The notes below the pieces were generated by a model that saw only the letters and a program-made list of their open reading frames with translations, was not told the origin of the DNA and searched no databases. Both the position numbers and the translations under genes were made by a program. From assembly GCF_029360585.1 (NCBI RefSeq), contig NZ_JAQZSJ010000012.1:1-64000 (forward strand): 64,000 bases of DNA, read 5' to 3'. This stretch comes from Cohnella caldifontis (GTDB lineage Bacteria > Bacillota > Bacilli > Paenibacillales > Paenibacillaceae). This document shows positions 16,744 to 26,118 of this stretch, one piece after another; positions within the stretch are counted from its first letter, which is position 1, and each line of letters begins with the position of its first letter.

Positions 16744-16772
16744 ATTATCGGAAAGGTCCCAAGACTTGTCAA
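16744..16772 (-). promoter_or_regulatory. Promoter of the DHA2 exporter gene
   Basis: Minus strand TTGACA (16772-16767), 17 bp, GATAAT (16749-16744). The -35 box overlaps the last codons of the DUF488 gene. Confidence 0.8.
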
Positions 16773-17143
16773 TAAGCGGCTTGTCCCGTCAGGTATTCCA
16801 ACAGGACGACCGCTTGATTATGCCGCTCGTCCCGCGCTCCGTAGAGCAGCGTCACCGGACCGTTCTCTGCCCACGCGTTCAATCGCCCTATGCAAGGACG
16901 GACCCGTACCTCAGCCAGCTCGGCCTCGTATCGGCTCCGGAATTCCCCGAATCGTTCCGGGTCATGCCCGAACCAGGCGCACAAAGCGGAGCTGGGCGCA
17001 ACGTCCTTCATCCATTCGTCCAGCCTCGCCCGCTCTTTGGAGATCCCCCTCGGCCACAGGCGGTCCACCAGCACACGGACGCCGTCGGATTCCTCGGCCG
17101 GTTCGTAAATCCGCTTGATCCGGAAATTCCCGGTTTCGCCCAT
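16769..17143 (-). CDS. DUF488 family protein (YeaO-like)
   Basis: 124 residues. The family core RIYEPAEESDGVRVLVDRLW followed by PRGISKERARLDEWMKDVAPS is unmistakable, with a C-terminal VTLLYGARDERHNQAVVLLEYL. DUF488 proteins are small, soluble and of unproven function. It lies 16 bp downstream of the cupin gene, probably in one transcript. Start: ATG at 17143, the first codon after GGGAGAGGAA; a longer reading from 17194 would overlap the cupin gene. Confidence 0.92.
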   Translation of the reverse strand: MGETGNFRIKRIYEPAEESDGVRVLVDRLWPRGISKERARLDEWMKDVAPSSALCAWFGHDPERFGEFRSRYEAELAEVRVRPCIGRLNAWAENGPVTLLYGARDERHNQAVVLLEYLTGQAAY

Positions 17144-17159
17144 TCCGTTTCCTCTCCCT

Positions 17160-17483
17160 TCAACTTCCGGGGACGGCGGCCAGGCATACGACAACGCACA
17201 TAGGCGACGCGCCCGGATTGCGGATCGACATCTCCTCGTCCCCTTCGCATTGTACCGCGTCGCCCGCCTGAATGTCCTGCTCTTCGCCGTCTACCCGGAT
17301 CGTTCCGCTTCCTTCCCGCACCCACAAAGTCACCCGCGAACCGGGATGCTTGTGGGGCGGGATGGATTGGCCGGGGAGGAAATTCAATACGAAAAAAGCT
17401 CCGCCTTCCCCGTGGAAGATCGTTTTCTTCGTGAACCGGCTATCGTCGAATTGTCGGAAATCGTCCAGCTTCGCTCGTTTCAT
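17160..17483 (-). CDS. Small single-domain cupin protein
   Basis: 107 residues. A cupin barrel with motif 1 around residues 43-57 (PPHKHPGSRVTLWVREGSG, with two histidines) and motif 2 reduced (AGDAVQCEGDEEMSIRNPG, where the usual His is absent). Metal binding may be partial. Small cupins of this kind often stand beside Crp/Fnr regulators; here the remains of such a gene lie divergently at 17543. Start ATG 17483 follows AAAGGAGGC. Confidence 0.85.
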   Translation of the reverse strand: MKRAKLDDFRQFDDSRFTKKTIFHGEGGAFFVLNFLPGQSIPPHKHPGSRVTLWVREGSGTIRVDGEEQDIQAGDAVQCEGDEEMSIRNPGASPMCVVVCLAAVPGS

Positions 17484-17542
17484 CGCGTATTGCGCCTCCT
17501 TTATAATGGGGGAGATTCGTACGGGAAGGAGAGAAGAACGAT

Positions 17543-17635
17543 ATGGATCCGCGCGTTCCGGACATTCGGCAAATCCCCCTGTTTCGGGATCTGAGAACCG
17601 CGAGCCGCAATAGACTTCCTCCCGGATCGGCGTAG
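17543..17635 (+). pseudogene. 5' remnant of a Crp/Fnr-family regulator gene
   Basis: A 30-codon frame begins with MDPRVPDIRQIPLFRDL, the typical N-terminus of Crp/Fnr cyclic-nucleotide-binding-domain regulators (IPLFRDLS). It then loses similarity and stops. It has a complete start: TATAAT at 17512-17517 and GGAAGGAG 11 bp before the ATG. The body of the gene (about 200 codons) is missing, and the tail of a truncated haemoglobin gene follows on the other strand at 17666. Homology is judged from a short segment only. Confidence 0.5.
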
Positions 17636-17665
17636 AACCCCATTTCATGCTGCTCCCCCATGTGG

Positions 17666-17962
17666 TCAGGCTTCCTCCGCGATCACGAATCGACGTGCGG
17701 CATTCGTCAGCATCCGGAACATCATCGTCCGCGGATTTCCTTCCAAGCCGATTTCGTCCATCGCCTCACGCATGCATGACAGCCAAGCCTCCGCACGCTC
17801 CGGCGTAATCGGAAAACGTTCGTGGATGATCCGCATGTTCCCGAAGCCGTAACGGTCCGTGTACAGCGAAGGGCCTCCGGTGAACGGAGTCAGAAACAAA
17901 TACTGCTTCGCCCGGTTTGTGATGGAGATCGCAATCCGGCCGCGCGGGAAATACCGCCCGGT
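17666..17962 (-). pseudogene. 5'-truncated group II truncated haemoglobin (YjbI-like) gene
   Basis: The frame encodes the C-terminal ~98 residues: RAKQYLFLTPFTGGPSLYTD, then RIIHERFPITPERAEAWLSCMR and AMDEIGLEGNP. These match the second half of group II trHbs, including the proximal histidine of the RxxHxxFPI motif. The first ~40 residues, with the B-helix distal residues, are absent. The frame runs straight into the in-frame TGA of pncB (17963-17965), leaving no intergenic space and no ATG; TTG at 17899 would start even later. A deletion joining pncB to mid-trHb explains this. Confidence 0.75.
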
Positions 17963-19405
17963 TCATCCCTGATACTTCCGGATCAATTCCACCCGCAGCT
18001 GCCAGGCGGCCGGGCTTAAGTACACCCGGTACACTTCGGGGTTCAGCTTGCGCAAGTACTCCGGCCAGAACAGCCCCGTCTGCTCCGCGTGGCTTCGGCG
18101 GATTTCGTCCAGCCCGGGCCGGGCGTACACGCATGCTCCCCGCTCGAATACCGGCCGCAAAAGCGGAATCGCCTCGTAGTCCTCGACGGTTTTATTCCAA
18201 TAGGGATGCGCGGGATCGACCAGCTCCAGCGGCTTGCCGGCCGGAAGTTCCTCTCCCCGGAGCGCGACGTAATCGGCCGCCGCTTTCCCTGTCCGCTTGT
18301 CCACGATCCGATAGACGTCCTTGACGCCGGGATTGGATACTTTCTCCGGGTTGCCGGAAATTTTGATGACGGGCACGAGAGCGCCATCGTCCGCCTCCCG
18401 GGCTACCAACTTGTAGACGCCGCCGAGATAAGGCTGATCCGCCGCGGTGATGAGCTGCGTGCCGACGCCCCAGATGTCGATCTGCGCGTTCTGGGCTTTC
18501 AAATCCAGAATGATGTTCTCGTCCAAATCGTTCGACGCGATGATTTTAACGTCTTTAAGACCGGCATCGTCCAGCATCTCGCGGGCTTTCTTGGAAGTGT
18601 AGGCCAAGTCGCCGCTGTCGATGCGGATCGATTCCAGCCGTTTGCCTGCCGCCTCCAGCCGTTTGGCGGTCCGAATCGCGTTGGGCACGCCGCTTCGCAG
18701 CGTATCGTAAGTGTCGACCAATAAAGATACGTGGTCGGGTAACGCCTGGGCGTAGCGGAGGAACGCTTCCTCCTCGCTGTCGTGGTCCTGCACCCAGGAA
18801 TGCGCATGCGTCCCCTTGACGGGAATGCCGAACAACGCCCCGGCCCTCATGTTCGAGGTCGCGTGAAAGCCCGCCAAATAGGCCGCCCTCGCCCCCCACA
18901 CCGCGGCATCCGCCTCCTGCGCCCGTCTCGTCCCGAACTCCAGGAGAACGTCGTCCGGAGCCACCCGTTTAATGCGGGACGCTTTGGTCGCCACCAGCGT
19001 TTGATAATTCATGAAATTGAGCAAGGCCGTCTCGACCAGCTGGGCTTCGAATATCCGCGCTTCCACCCGGAACAGCGGCTCGCCCGGAAACACCAAAGTC
19101 CCTTCCGCCGCCGAGCGAATGTCGCCGCTGAACCGGAACGCCCGCAGTTCGTCGTAGAACCCTTCGTCATAGCGCTCTTCCTGCTGCCGGAGATATTCGA
19201 TGTCTTCCTCGGTGAACCGCAATCCGAGGATGTAGTCGATCATCCGGTCCAACCCCGCGAAAACGGCGTATCCGTTACCGAACGGCAGCTTGCGGAAATA
19301 CGCCTCGAACGCGGCTTTCCGGCCCAGCGTCCCGTTCACCCAATGCGCGTACATCATGTTGATCTGGTATTTATCGGTATGGAGAGTCATTTTCTCCTCG
19401 TACAT
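17963..19405 (-). CDS. pncB: Nicotinate phosphoribosyltransferase
   Basis: 480 residues, normal length for the Gram-positive form. LHTDKYQINMMYAHWVNG at residues 8-25 is the N-terminal signature, with GTRRAQEADAAVWGARAAYL, THAHSWVQ and VGTQLITA as later active-site and phosphate-binding blocks. It makes nicotinate mononucleotide from nicotinate and PRPP in NAD salvage, in the cytoplasm. The C-terminus looks complete (ELIRKYQG), although the DNA directly after its stop is the interior of a haemoglobin gene. Start ATG 19405 with GAGGTGATG upstream. Monocistronic. Confidence 0.97.
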   Translation of the reverse strand: MYEEKMTLHTDKYQINMMYAHWVNGTLGRKAAFEAYFRKLPFGNGYAVFAGLDRMIDYILGLRFTEEDIEYLRQQEERYDEGFYDELRAFRFSGDIRSAAEGTLVFPGEPLFRVEARIFEAQLVETALLNFMNYQTLVATKASRIKRVAPDDVLLEFGTRRAQEADAAVWGARAAYLAGFHATSNMRAGALFGIPVKGTHAHSWVQDHDSEEEAFLRYAQALPDHVSLLVDTYDTLRSGVPNAIRTAKRLEAAGKRLESIRIDSGDLAYTSKKAREMLDDAGLKDVKIIASNDLDENIILDLKAQNAQIDIWGVGTQLITAADQPYLGGVYKLVAREADDGALVPVIKISGNPEKVSNPGVKDVYRIVDKRTGKAAADYVALRGEELPAGKPLELVDPAHPYWNKTVEDYEAIPLLRPVFERGACVYARPGLDEIRRSHAEQTGLFWPEYLRKLNPEVYRVYLSPAAWQLRVELIRKYQG

Positions 19406-19464
19406 GCGGCATCACCTCTTGCATCCAATATCGTCAAAGGTCGACGCTTTTCATACTGCAGACG

Positions 19465-19494
19465 AAAAAGCCTCGGAGGAATTCCCCCGAAGCT
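19465..19494 (-). terminator. Terminator of the DUF1801/ArsR/SRPBCC operon
   Basis: On the minus strand AGCTTCGGGGG pairs with CCTCCGAGGCT around AATT; TTTTTCG follows. Confidence 0.8.
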
Positions 19495-19518
19495 TCCGTC
19501 TCGCCGAACGGTATCGGC

Positions 19519-20019
19519 TTAATGTTGACTTGCCAGGTAGTTGGCCAGTTGCTCGAACGTGCCTTCGAACCCTTGCGCCAGCATCGGCGCCATCGCTTCG
19601 TATGCTTCCTGTTCGGCGGCAGAGGCATTGAGTGGCCCGCCTTGCAGCGTCAGCACCGTCTTTCCCCCGTTTTCTTCGAGCGTGAGGATATTGAGAATCT
19701 CAAGCGGCCAGTTCGGATTGAACGGGGCGCGAACGGTATTCCCCTCTTCATCGGAGAAGGATTGGACCCATACCACTTTCTCCGGCGCCTGCACTTCCCG
19801 GTAAACGAACTTGCCCCACATGGCGTGCTGCCCGTCCGGGGACTTCTGGCAGCCGAGGAACATGCCGCCCGGACGGACGTCCATCTTGGCCACTTCGAGC
19901 GAGAAACCTTTGGGCCCCCACCAATTGCCGAAATGCGCCGGATCGGTCCACACCTTAAATACCAGTTCTCGAGGCGCGTTAAACTCGCGTTTCAATAAAA
20001 GTCCTTGCCGGCTGCTCAT
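19519..20019 (-). CDS. SRPBCC (AHSA1/CalC-type START-like) domain protein
   Basis: 166 residues with the helix-grip fold of the AHSA1 family: LLKREFNAPRELVFKVWTDP at the start, WWGPKGFSLEVAKMDVRPGG, and a C-terminal helix (YEAMAPMLAQGFEGTFEQLANYL). These proteins bind hydrophobic ligands in a cavity; the ligand here is unknown. Its start overlaps the ArsR stop by 4 bp, with AAGGAGG inside the ArsR gene. ArsR-SRPBCC pairs are very common in Bacilli, and the ArsR member is presumed to control the pair. Confidence 0.92.
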   Translation of the reverse strand: MSSRQGLLLKREFNAPRELVFKVWTDPAHFGNWWGPKGFSLEVAKMDVRPGGMFLGCQKSPDGQHAMWGKFVYREVQAPEKVVWVQSFSDEEGNTVRAPFNPNWPLEILNILTLEENGGKTVLTLQGGPLNASAAEQEAYEAMAPMLAQGFEGTFEQLANYLASQH

Positions 20020-20363
20020 TTGAATTCCTCCTTGGGCTTTAGGGACGAACCGGTTTTCTTCAAATATAGGAGATAATCGGATAGACGGTCAAACCGTTCC
20101 TCCCACATGCCGCGAAACGATTCCAGCCATTCGTCCATTTCCATTAAAGGTTCCGGCCGCAGTCGGTAAATTCGCCGGTTGGCTTCCGCCCGTACTTCGA
20201 CAAGACCGGCTTCGCTCAAAAACTTCAGATGCTTGGATGCCTGGGGTTGCCGAAGGTGCAGCCGTTCCGCGATTTCCCCGACCGAAAGCGGACCTTCGCG
20301 CAACAGTTCGATGATCAGCAAACGATTGGGTTCCGCAAGCGCGTTCAAGGTTGTCGGATTCAT
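20016..20363 (-). CDS. ArsR-family regulator (SRPBCC-associated)
   Basis: 115 residues: LNALAEPNRLLIIELLREGP, LSVGEIAERLHLRQPQASKHLKFL (recognition helix), then wing AEANRRIYRLRPEPL. Cysteine metal ligands are absent, as in the non-metal ArsR branch that accompanies AHSA1 proteins. It is translationally coupled to the SRPBCC gene and lies 22 bp after the DUF1801 gene. Two direct GGAATATT repeats around the promoter at 20768-20805 are candidate binding sites. Confidence 0.93.
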   Translation of the reverse strand: MNPTTLNALAEPNRLLIIELLREGPLSVGEIAERLHLRQPQASKHLKFLSEAGLVEVRAEANRRIYRLRPEPLMEMDEWLESFRGMWEERFDRLSDYLLYLKKTGSSLKPKEEFK

Positions 20364-20385
20364 CGGCCCACCCCCGCGGTTTCGG

Positions 20386-20721
20386 TTACAGCGTGCCGGA
20401 GGCTTGCTTCAGAAGCCCCGACAGCAGGGCGAGGTCCGGAGTGTCGCCTTCCCGCAATTTGATCCACTTCCGTTCGGCGGGACCTTCGAATCCCTTCGGA
20501 AAGTCGATGCCGCCCGCATTCATGATCATGAACGAGATGGCGTCCTTCGAAGGCGAAATGACCGCCGCGTAATGTCCGTTTTTTAGAAAATGCGGTTTCT
20601 TGTACTGGATGCGTTCTTCGACGTTCGGAATCGTCTCCCGAACCATGTCCCGCAAGGTCGAACTGATCCCACCCTGCCAATTGGGCAAATTTTCGATGTA
20701 GGCGGTAACTTCCTGATTCAC
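20386..20721 (-). CDS. DUF1801 family protein
   Basis: 111 residues. YIENLPNWQGGISSTLRDMV, IPNVEERIQYKKPHFLKNG and the C-terminal LREGDTPDLALLSGLLKQA fit the DUF1801 (YdhG-like) alpha/beta fold. Function unproven. It starts with GTG at 20721, set by GAGGAGG upstream. It is the first gene of a three-gene operon with ArsR and SRPBCC genes; such DUF1801 members often occur in these clusters. Confidence 0.85.
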   Translation of the reverse strand: MNQEVTAYIENLPNWQGGISSTLRDMVRETIPNVEERIQYKKPHFLKNGHYAAVISPSKDAISFMIMNAGGIDFPKGFEGPAERKWIKLREGDTPDLALLSGLLKQASGTL

Positions 20722-20767
20722 TTTGCATTTCCCTCCTCATTGGATCGTGCGCGCGGCTTTTGATTTC

Positions 20768-20805
20768 AATATACATCTTCCGGAATATTCTTGTCAAGGA
20801 ATATT
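20768..20805 (-). promoter_or_regulatory. Promoter and direct-repeat operator of the DUF1801/ArsR/SRPBCC operon
   Basis: Minus strand TTGACA (20797-20792), 18 bp, TATATT (20773-20768). On the plus strand GGAATATT occurs at 20782-20789 and 20798-20805, 16 bp apart and flanking the -35 box, a spacing that suits an ArsR dimer on each turn and a half. Confidence 0.6.
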
Positions 20806-20854
20806 TTGATTTGGTTTCGGTACCCGGAATCCGGCGGATCAAGCTGCCGCGCGC

Positions 20855-20882
20855 AAAACCCCGCCGAACGCTGTCGGCGGGG
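20855..20882 (-). terminator. Terminator of the aldo/keto reductase gene
   Basis: CCCCGCCGA/TCGGCGGGG, 9-bp stem with a 6-base loop; minus strand continues with TTTTGC. The short U-tract makes it moderate. Confidence 0.6.
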
Positions 20883-20949
20883 ATCCGGGTGTGCCGTCGA
20901 TTTCCTCCATGAGGAGAAGGGAAACCGGCACTATTTTCCTGAGTGGATG

Positions 20950-21933
<984 letters not shown>

Positions 21934-22091
21934 CTGCCATCCCGCCTTTCCCGAAATCGATGTTTTCATGCTGCCGAATCCTCTCCCCCAAACATACCGT
22001 ATTTTTCCGTCCGCGCGCAAAGTTATGTCCAACGCGGATGGAACGTGGGATGAGTGGAGCGGCCGGCGGGACTCCGCTTGGCGAATCGCCG

Positions 22092-22122
22092 AAAAAAAAG
22101 AACCGTACATTGTACGGTTCTC
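22092..22122 (-). terminator. Terminator of the lipoprotein gene
   Basis: GAACCGTACA/TGTACGGTTC, 10-bp stem, followed on the minus strand by TTTTTTTTC. Confidence 0.9.
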
Positions 22123-22203
22123 TTCTCGTCCGGCTTCCTCCGGGTGGACGGGATCTTCCCGCCGCCTCCCATCCTAGCGAACGCAGGAAGCCGCGTCCGT
22201 GCG

Positions 22204-22746
22204 TCACGGCTTCGAATCGAAGACCGGCTCGGGCAAATCGTCGACCAGATGGGCGGCGCCGTTCACGTGGAACTGCAGCGCCCCTTCGATGCCCTGGAAC
22301 GAATCGGCAGAAGTCCCGCCTACGAGCTTGAACGCGTAAGTCGTGCCGGCATCGTCCGCCGCGGCTGACGCGAAGATCGCCTCCCGCACCTGGGGGCTGG
22401 AAATGTCCAGCGGGGCCAAGCGGCTTTTCAGCTCCGGCTTCGCGGGTTCGAAGTACGCGTCAATGCCCGCGGCACGCTCCGCGACGGCTCCGATATCCCG
22501 ATTCAGCACGGCGAGCACGAACCCTGCGGCCGTCCGCTCGTCCTCCGTCCGGGCGTCTTGCGAATGCGCCTGCCACCATGCGGCATCTCCTCCTTCTCCC
22601 GTCGTGAACAAGTCGGGGGCTGCCGAAGCCGTCTGCGTTTCAACCGCCTGCGCGCCGGGCGAAGAGGGCTGCGGCGTTTGGGCTTGCGCGCCGCATCCGG
22701 CCAGCAGCACGCCCATCGCGGCGGCAAGCAGCAACGTTCTTTTCAT
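22204..22746 (-). CDS. Lipoprotein of unknown function
   Basis: 180 residues. Signal peptide MKRTLLLAAAMGVLLAGCG with lipobox LLAGC, cysteine at 18. A Pro/Ser/Ala linker to ~45, then a soluble domain with no recognised motif. It follows the yesN-like regulator gene by 86 bp and may be the last gene of that locus or independent; its own terminator follows at 22092-22122. Confidence 0.7.
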   Translation of the reverse strand: MKRTLLLAAAMGVLLAGCGAQAQTPQPSSPGAQAVETQTASAAPDLFTTGEGGDAAWWQAHSQDARTEDERTAAGFVLAVLNRDIGAVAERAAGIDAYFEPAKPELKSRLAPLDISSPQVREAIFASAAADDAGTTYAFKLVGGTSADSFQGIEGALQFHVNGAAHLVDDLPEPVFDSKP

Positions 22747-22832
22747 CGCTCCATCATCCTTTCTAAGCTGTCATCCTGTTCAGTTAGGATACGGATTAGA
22801 CGTAGAGGAGACGGAAGAGGTTGAGCTTCGGC

Positions 22833-24374
22833 TCAAATTTCCCGATCCTTGCTCGGATTGATCCCGAAATGCTTCTTGTACAATTTGCTGAAGTAGAACA
22901 CGTCGTCGACGCCGACCCGCTCCGCGATCTCGGCGATCGGACGTCTGGTCGTGCGCAGAAGCAGCCGGGCTTGCCGCAGCCGGAAAGCCTCCAAATACTC
23001 CATGACCGAAACGCCTTGCCGGTCCTTGAACAGCTTGGACAGGTGCGAGCGGCTCAAGTTCACGTGGCCGCAAATGTCCTCGAGCGTGATTTTCTCCGCA
23101 TACCGTTCGTGGATGAACGCCAGCGCCTTGGCGATTTCCTCGCGCTGCCGGGACACGCCGCCCATTTCCCTCAGCCATCTGGCGAACGGCTCCTTAAAGT
23201 CCGACAGCCGGCAAGCTGACAACCGGTCGATGTCCGATTTCAAGGCCGACGGCACGGCATATCCGCCCTTCTCGATGAACCGGATCAGCGTCCGGACGTC
23301 GCTCTGGGCGGAGGAAGACGGCCGGCGCAAATTCCGCAGCAGCTCGAAATAAGTCTCGACGAGACCGGGAAGGCCGGACGCCTGCAACCCACCGTCCCCG
23401 CCGCCCTCCACGGATTCGAAAAACGAGAACAGGTCCAGGTCCGCCGCGGGATTCCGCGCCTCCCGGGCATCCATGACGCACGCGTCCGTCTCGTAGAAGA
23501 AAAGGTCCATCTGCCCGCGGGCCGCGAGCACCCGTTCGAAGAAGCCGTCCAGTCCGGCGAAATCGCAGTGGATCAGGAACGACGCCGCAAGACCCAGGTA
23601 ATGCTGCGCCGCCTCCCGCGCCTCGGCGATCTTGCGGGCGTGCCCGGCGTCGTCCGTCTCGCCCAAATCCAGCAGGACGAACCGGTTCTGCCCCAAGTGG
23701 AACAGCTCGTTGCTCCCGTTCCAGCGCTTCACCGTCTCCCTCAGAACGTTGGACAGCGCGTACACGGCCAGATCCGCCTGCCCGCCGAATTTGCTTCGCG
23801 TCCAATCGGAGAACCGCTCGATTTCCATCGCCGCGAACTTGGAGGGCGCGTCGAATCTCCCCTCCAGGAAGACGGGAACATGAAACCGTTCGGCTCGGCG
23901 CAGCAGCTCGGCATTCTGGACGTGCCCTTCCAGCCGCTCGGAGAACAGCGAGTTCTGGACCATCAGCCATTCGTTCGGATTGAGCCCGGCGGCCGAATCT
24001 TTCGATTTCTCATGATGGAGGACGGCCCGGCGGACTTCTTCCTCCACCTGGTCCGGGGTAATCGTCGCCTTCAGCAAATAGTTCCGGGCGCCGTATACGA
24101 GGGCCTGCTGCGCCAACTCGAATTCGGCGAAGTTGCTGAGCACGATGAACCAGGTTTCCGGAAACCGCGCGCGGCTCCGGCGGAGCAGCTCCATGCCGTC
24201 CATCACCGGCATCCGGATGTCCGTCAGGACGATTTCCGCGGGGGATTCCTCCATCTGCGCCAGCGCCTCTAGCCCGTTCGCGGCCTCGCGGACGTTGAGA
24301 TCGCCGAACCCGCGGATCATGGACGCCAGGTGGCTGCGGATTCCGTATTCGTCGTCTACGACCATCACGTTCAT
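22833..24374 (-). CDS. YesN-like response regulator with AraC-type DNA-binding domain
   Basis: 513 residues. The receiver domain occupies residues 1-120 (MVVDDEYG, phosphoacceptor Asp in VLTDIRMPVMDG near 53). A long ~270-residue linker region follows, and a C-terminal AraC double HTH covers ~410-513 (ITLEDICGHVNLSRSHLSKL; IAEIAERVGVDDVFYFSKLY). It is transcribed with the YesM-like kinase (4-bp overlap) and sits downstream of an ABC sugar importer, which it probably activates. Two shared 13-bp sites upstream of the importer genes are candidate targets. Confidence 0.94.
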   Translation of the reverse strand: MNVMVVDDEYGIRSHLASMIRGFGDLNVREAANGLEALAQMEESPAEIVLTDIRMPVMDGMELLRRSRARFPETWFIVLSNFAEFELAQQALVYGARNYLLKATITPDQVEEEVRRAVLHHEKSKDSAAGLNPNEWLMVQNSLFSERLEGHVQNAELLRRAERFHVPVFLEGRFDAPSKFAAMEIERFSDWTRSKFGGQADLAVYALSNVLRETVKRWNGSNELFHLGQNRFVLLDLGETDDAGHARKIAEAREAAQHYLGLAASFLIHCDFAGLDGFFERVLAARGQMDLFFYETDACVMDAREARNPAADLDLFSFFESVEGGGDGGLQASGLPGLVETYFELLRNLRRPSSSAQSDVRTLIRFIEKGGYAVPSALKSDIDRLSACRLSDFKEPFARWLREMGGVSRQREEIAKALAFIHERYAEKITLEDICGHVNLSRSHLSKLFKDRQGVSVMEYLEAFRLRQARLLLRTTRRPIAEIAERVGVDDVFYFSKLYKKHFGINPSKDREI

Positions 24375-26044
24375 GCGGCTTCACCTTTCAGCTCGGGGAT
24401 GTACAGGATGACGGCGGTGCCGGAGGGAACCGCTCCGGAAATCTCCAAAGCGGCTTCTTCGCCGTAGTGCAACCGCAAGCGTTCGCGGATGTTGCCCAGG
24501 CCGATCGACTTCCGGGTCCCGCCGGACGGCTGCGCGGCGAGGCCGAACCCGATCCCGTCGTCCGCCACGGTCAGCCGGACGCCCTCCCGGTATCGCTCGG
24601 CGGTGATGCGGATCGTTCCGCTCGCCTTTCCGCTGAACCCGTGCTCGAAGCAATTCTCGACCAGCGGCTGCACCAGCATACGGAGAATGGGCAAATCCAG
24701 CAGCCCCTCCTCGAAATCCATCCGGACCGCGATATTCTCTCCGAACCGGGCCCGCTGAATTTCCACGTACTGCAGCAGGTAATCCCGCTCCTCCCGCAGC
24801 GACCAATACCCTTCCTTCCGGTAAAGCTGCTGGCGCAGCAAATAGGACAGCGACAACACGAGCGAGCCGATCTTCGGCTGGTTGGACCGCTCGGCCAGAA
24901 AGCGGATCGTATTCAGCGTGTTGAGCAGAAAATGGGGATTCATCTGCTGCTGCAGCATCTGCATCTCCAAGTTCCGTTTCTCCGCCGCCGCCCACTCCAG
25001 GTTGCTCCGGGAAATTTCGAGGTTGTGCATGAGCTGCTGAAGCAGCTCCGACAACTCCGCCAAATGCTTATCCGCATGCACGGGCGCGGACAGATCGATC
25101 GACGGATTCGCCAAGCGCTTGGACATCAGGCGGATTTGGTGGAACACGCGGCCGACCGTGCGCATGACGAAGGTGGAGGAGGCGATGAAAATGACCAGAA
25201 TGACGACAATGGCGCCGAACAACGTGAGCTGGAAGTACCGAAGCTCGCTGCGGATCACTTCCGTCGAGTCCGTCTGGTAGATCGTCCAGGGCGCGGGGGT
25301 GAGCGGAAACGCCTGAAGTCCCGGCGCCGGCTTCCCGGACGCGGATCCGGAGGAGTTGTTCGCGTAAATCAACCGGCCGTTCTCGTCCCGGATCTCGTAC
25401 GAGCCGGTGTCGCTTTTGAGCACGTCCGACAAATTGGCCAGCGGGATGACCAGGGAGACGATCCCCCGCTTGTTCGCCGTCACGGGGCTGAAAATCCAGC
25501 GGCTCAGCACGATGACCGTCTCGCGGGGACTGCCCGGGCTCAGCACGTTCCATTGGTAGCTGTCGAAGAAATCGTGGCCGTCCCAATGAACCGCTTTCAA
25601 AATATCCCTTTTCAGCTCGCCCTTCTTCCATCCCAGACGGGACGGATTGGATTCGAACACGCCCCCGTAGTTGTCCTGCACCACGACCGCGTATTTCTCG
25701 TTCAGGAAGAACGTGTACTGCAGCCGTTCGATCGCCTGCAGGTAAGTCGAGTTTTTCTCGATGCTGTAGGGGTCTTTATTTTGAAGGGCCGAGATGAACG
25801 CCTGGTCGCCGATGAAATTGTTGGTCGACATGAACGCGCGCTGGAACAAATCGCGTACGCGGGAAGAGGTCTGCTCCGACTTGATCCGGTTGATCTCGTT
25901 CACCTTGTTCACCATGGTGCGCTCGGTCAGATGGTAGGCGGCGTACAGGATCAGGTTCAGCGGAATGAAAATGGCCACGAGCAGGACAATGATTCTCCGC
26001 TGCACGGATTTCGGCCCCGTGTACCGCTTGACGATCCATTTCAT
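24371..26044 (-). CDS. YesM-like membrane sensor histidine kinase
   Basis: 557 residues. Transmembrane helix near 17-40, an extracellular sensing domain of ~240 residues, a second helix near 280 (LTLFGAIVVILVIFIASSTFV), HAMP, then the HisKA_7-type motif QQQMNPHFLLNTLNTI with the phosphorylatable His. The HATPase region has the N box LVQPLVENCFEHGF and G box DDGIGFG. It phosphorylates the YesN-like regulator in response to an external sugar or oligosaccharide, presumably with its binding protein. Spacing to the SBP gene is 75 bp. Confidence 0.94.
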   Translation of the reverse strand: MKWIVKRYTGPKSVQRRIIVLLVAIFIPLNLILYAAYHLTERTMVNKVNEINRIKSEQTSSRVRDLFQRAFMSTNNFIGDQAFISALQNKDPYSIEKNSTYLQAIERLQYTFFLNEKYAVVVQDNYGGVFESNPSRLGWKKGELKRDILKAVHWDGHDFFDSYQWNVLSPGSPRETVIVLSRWIFSPVTANKRGIVSLVIPLANLSDVLKSDTGSYEIRDENGRLIYANNSSGSASGKPAPGLQAFPLTPAPWTIYQTDSTEVIRSELRYFQLTLFGAIVVILVIFIASSTFVMRTVGRVFHQIRLMSKRLANPSIDLSAPVHADKHLAELSELLQQLMHNLEISRSNLEWAAAEKRNLEMQMLQQQMNPHFLLNTLNTIRFLAERSNQPKIGSLVLSLSYLLRQQLYRKEGYWSLREERDYLLQYVEIQRARFGENIAVRMDFEEGLLDLPILRMLVQPLVENCFEHGFSGKASGTIRITAERYREGVRLTVADDGIGFGLAAQPSGGTRKSIGLGNIRERLRLHYGEEAALEISGAVPSGTAVILYIPELKGEAA

Positions 26045-26118
26045 CGGCGTCCCGTCCCCTTCCGAATAGAAAAAGCTAGGCCCATCGGGTCGATGGGCTT
26101 AGCCGGCCATACTCGCGC

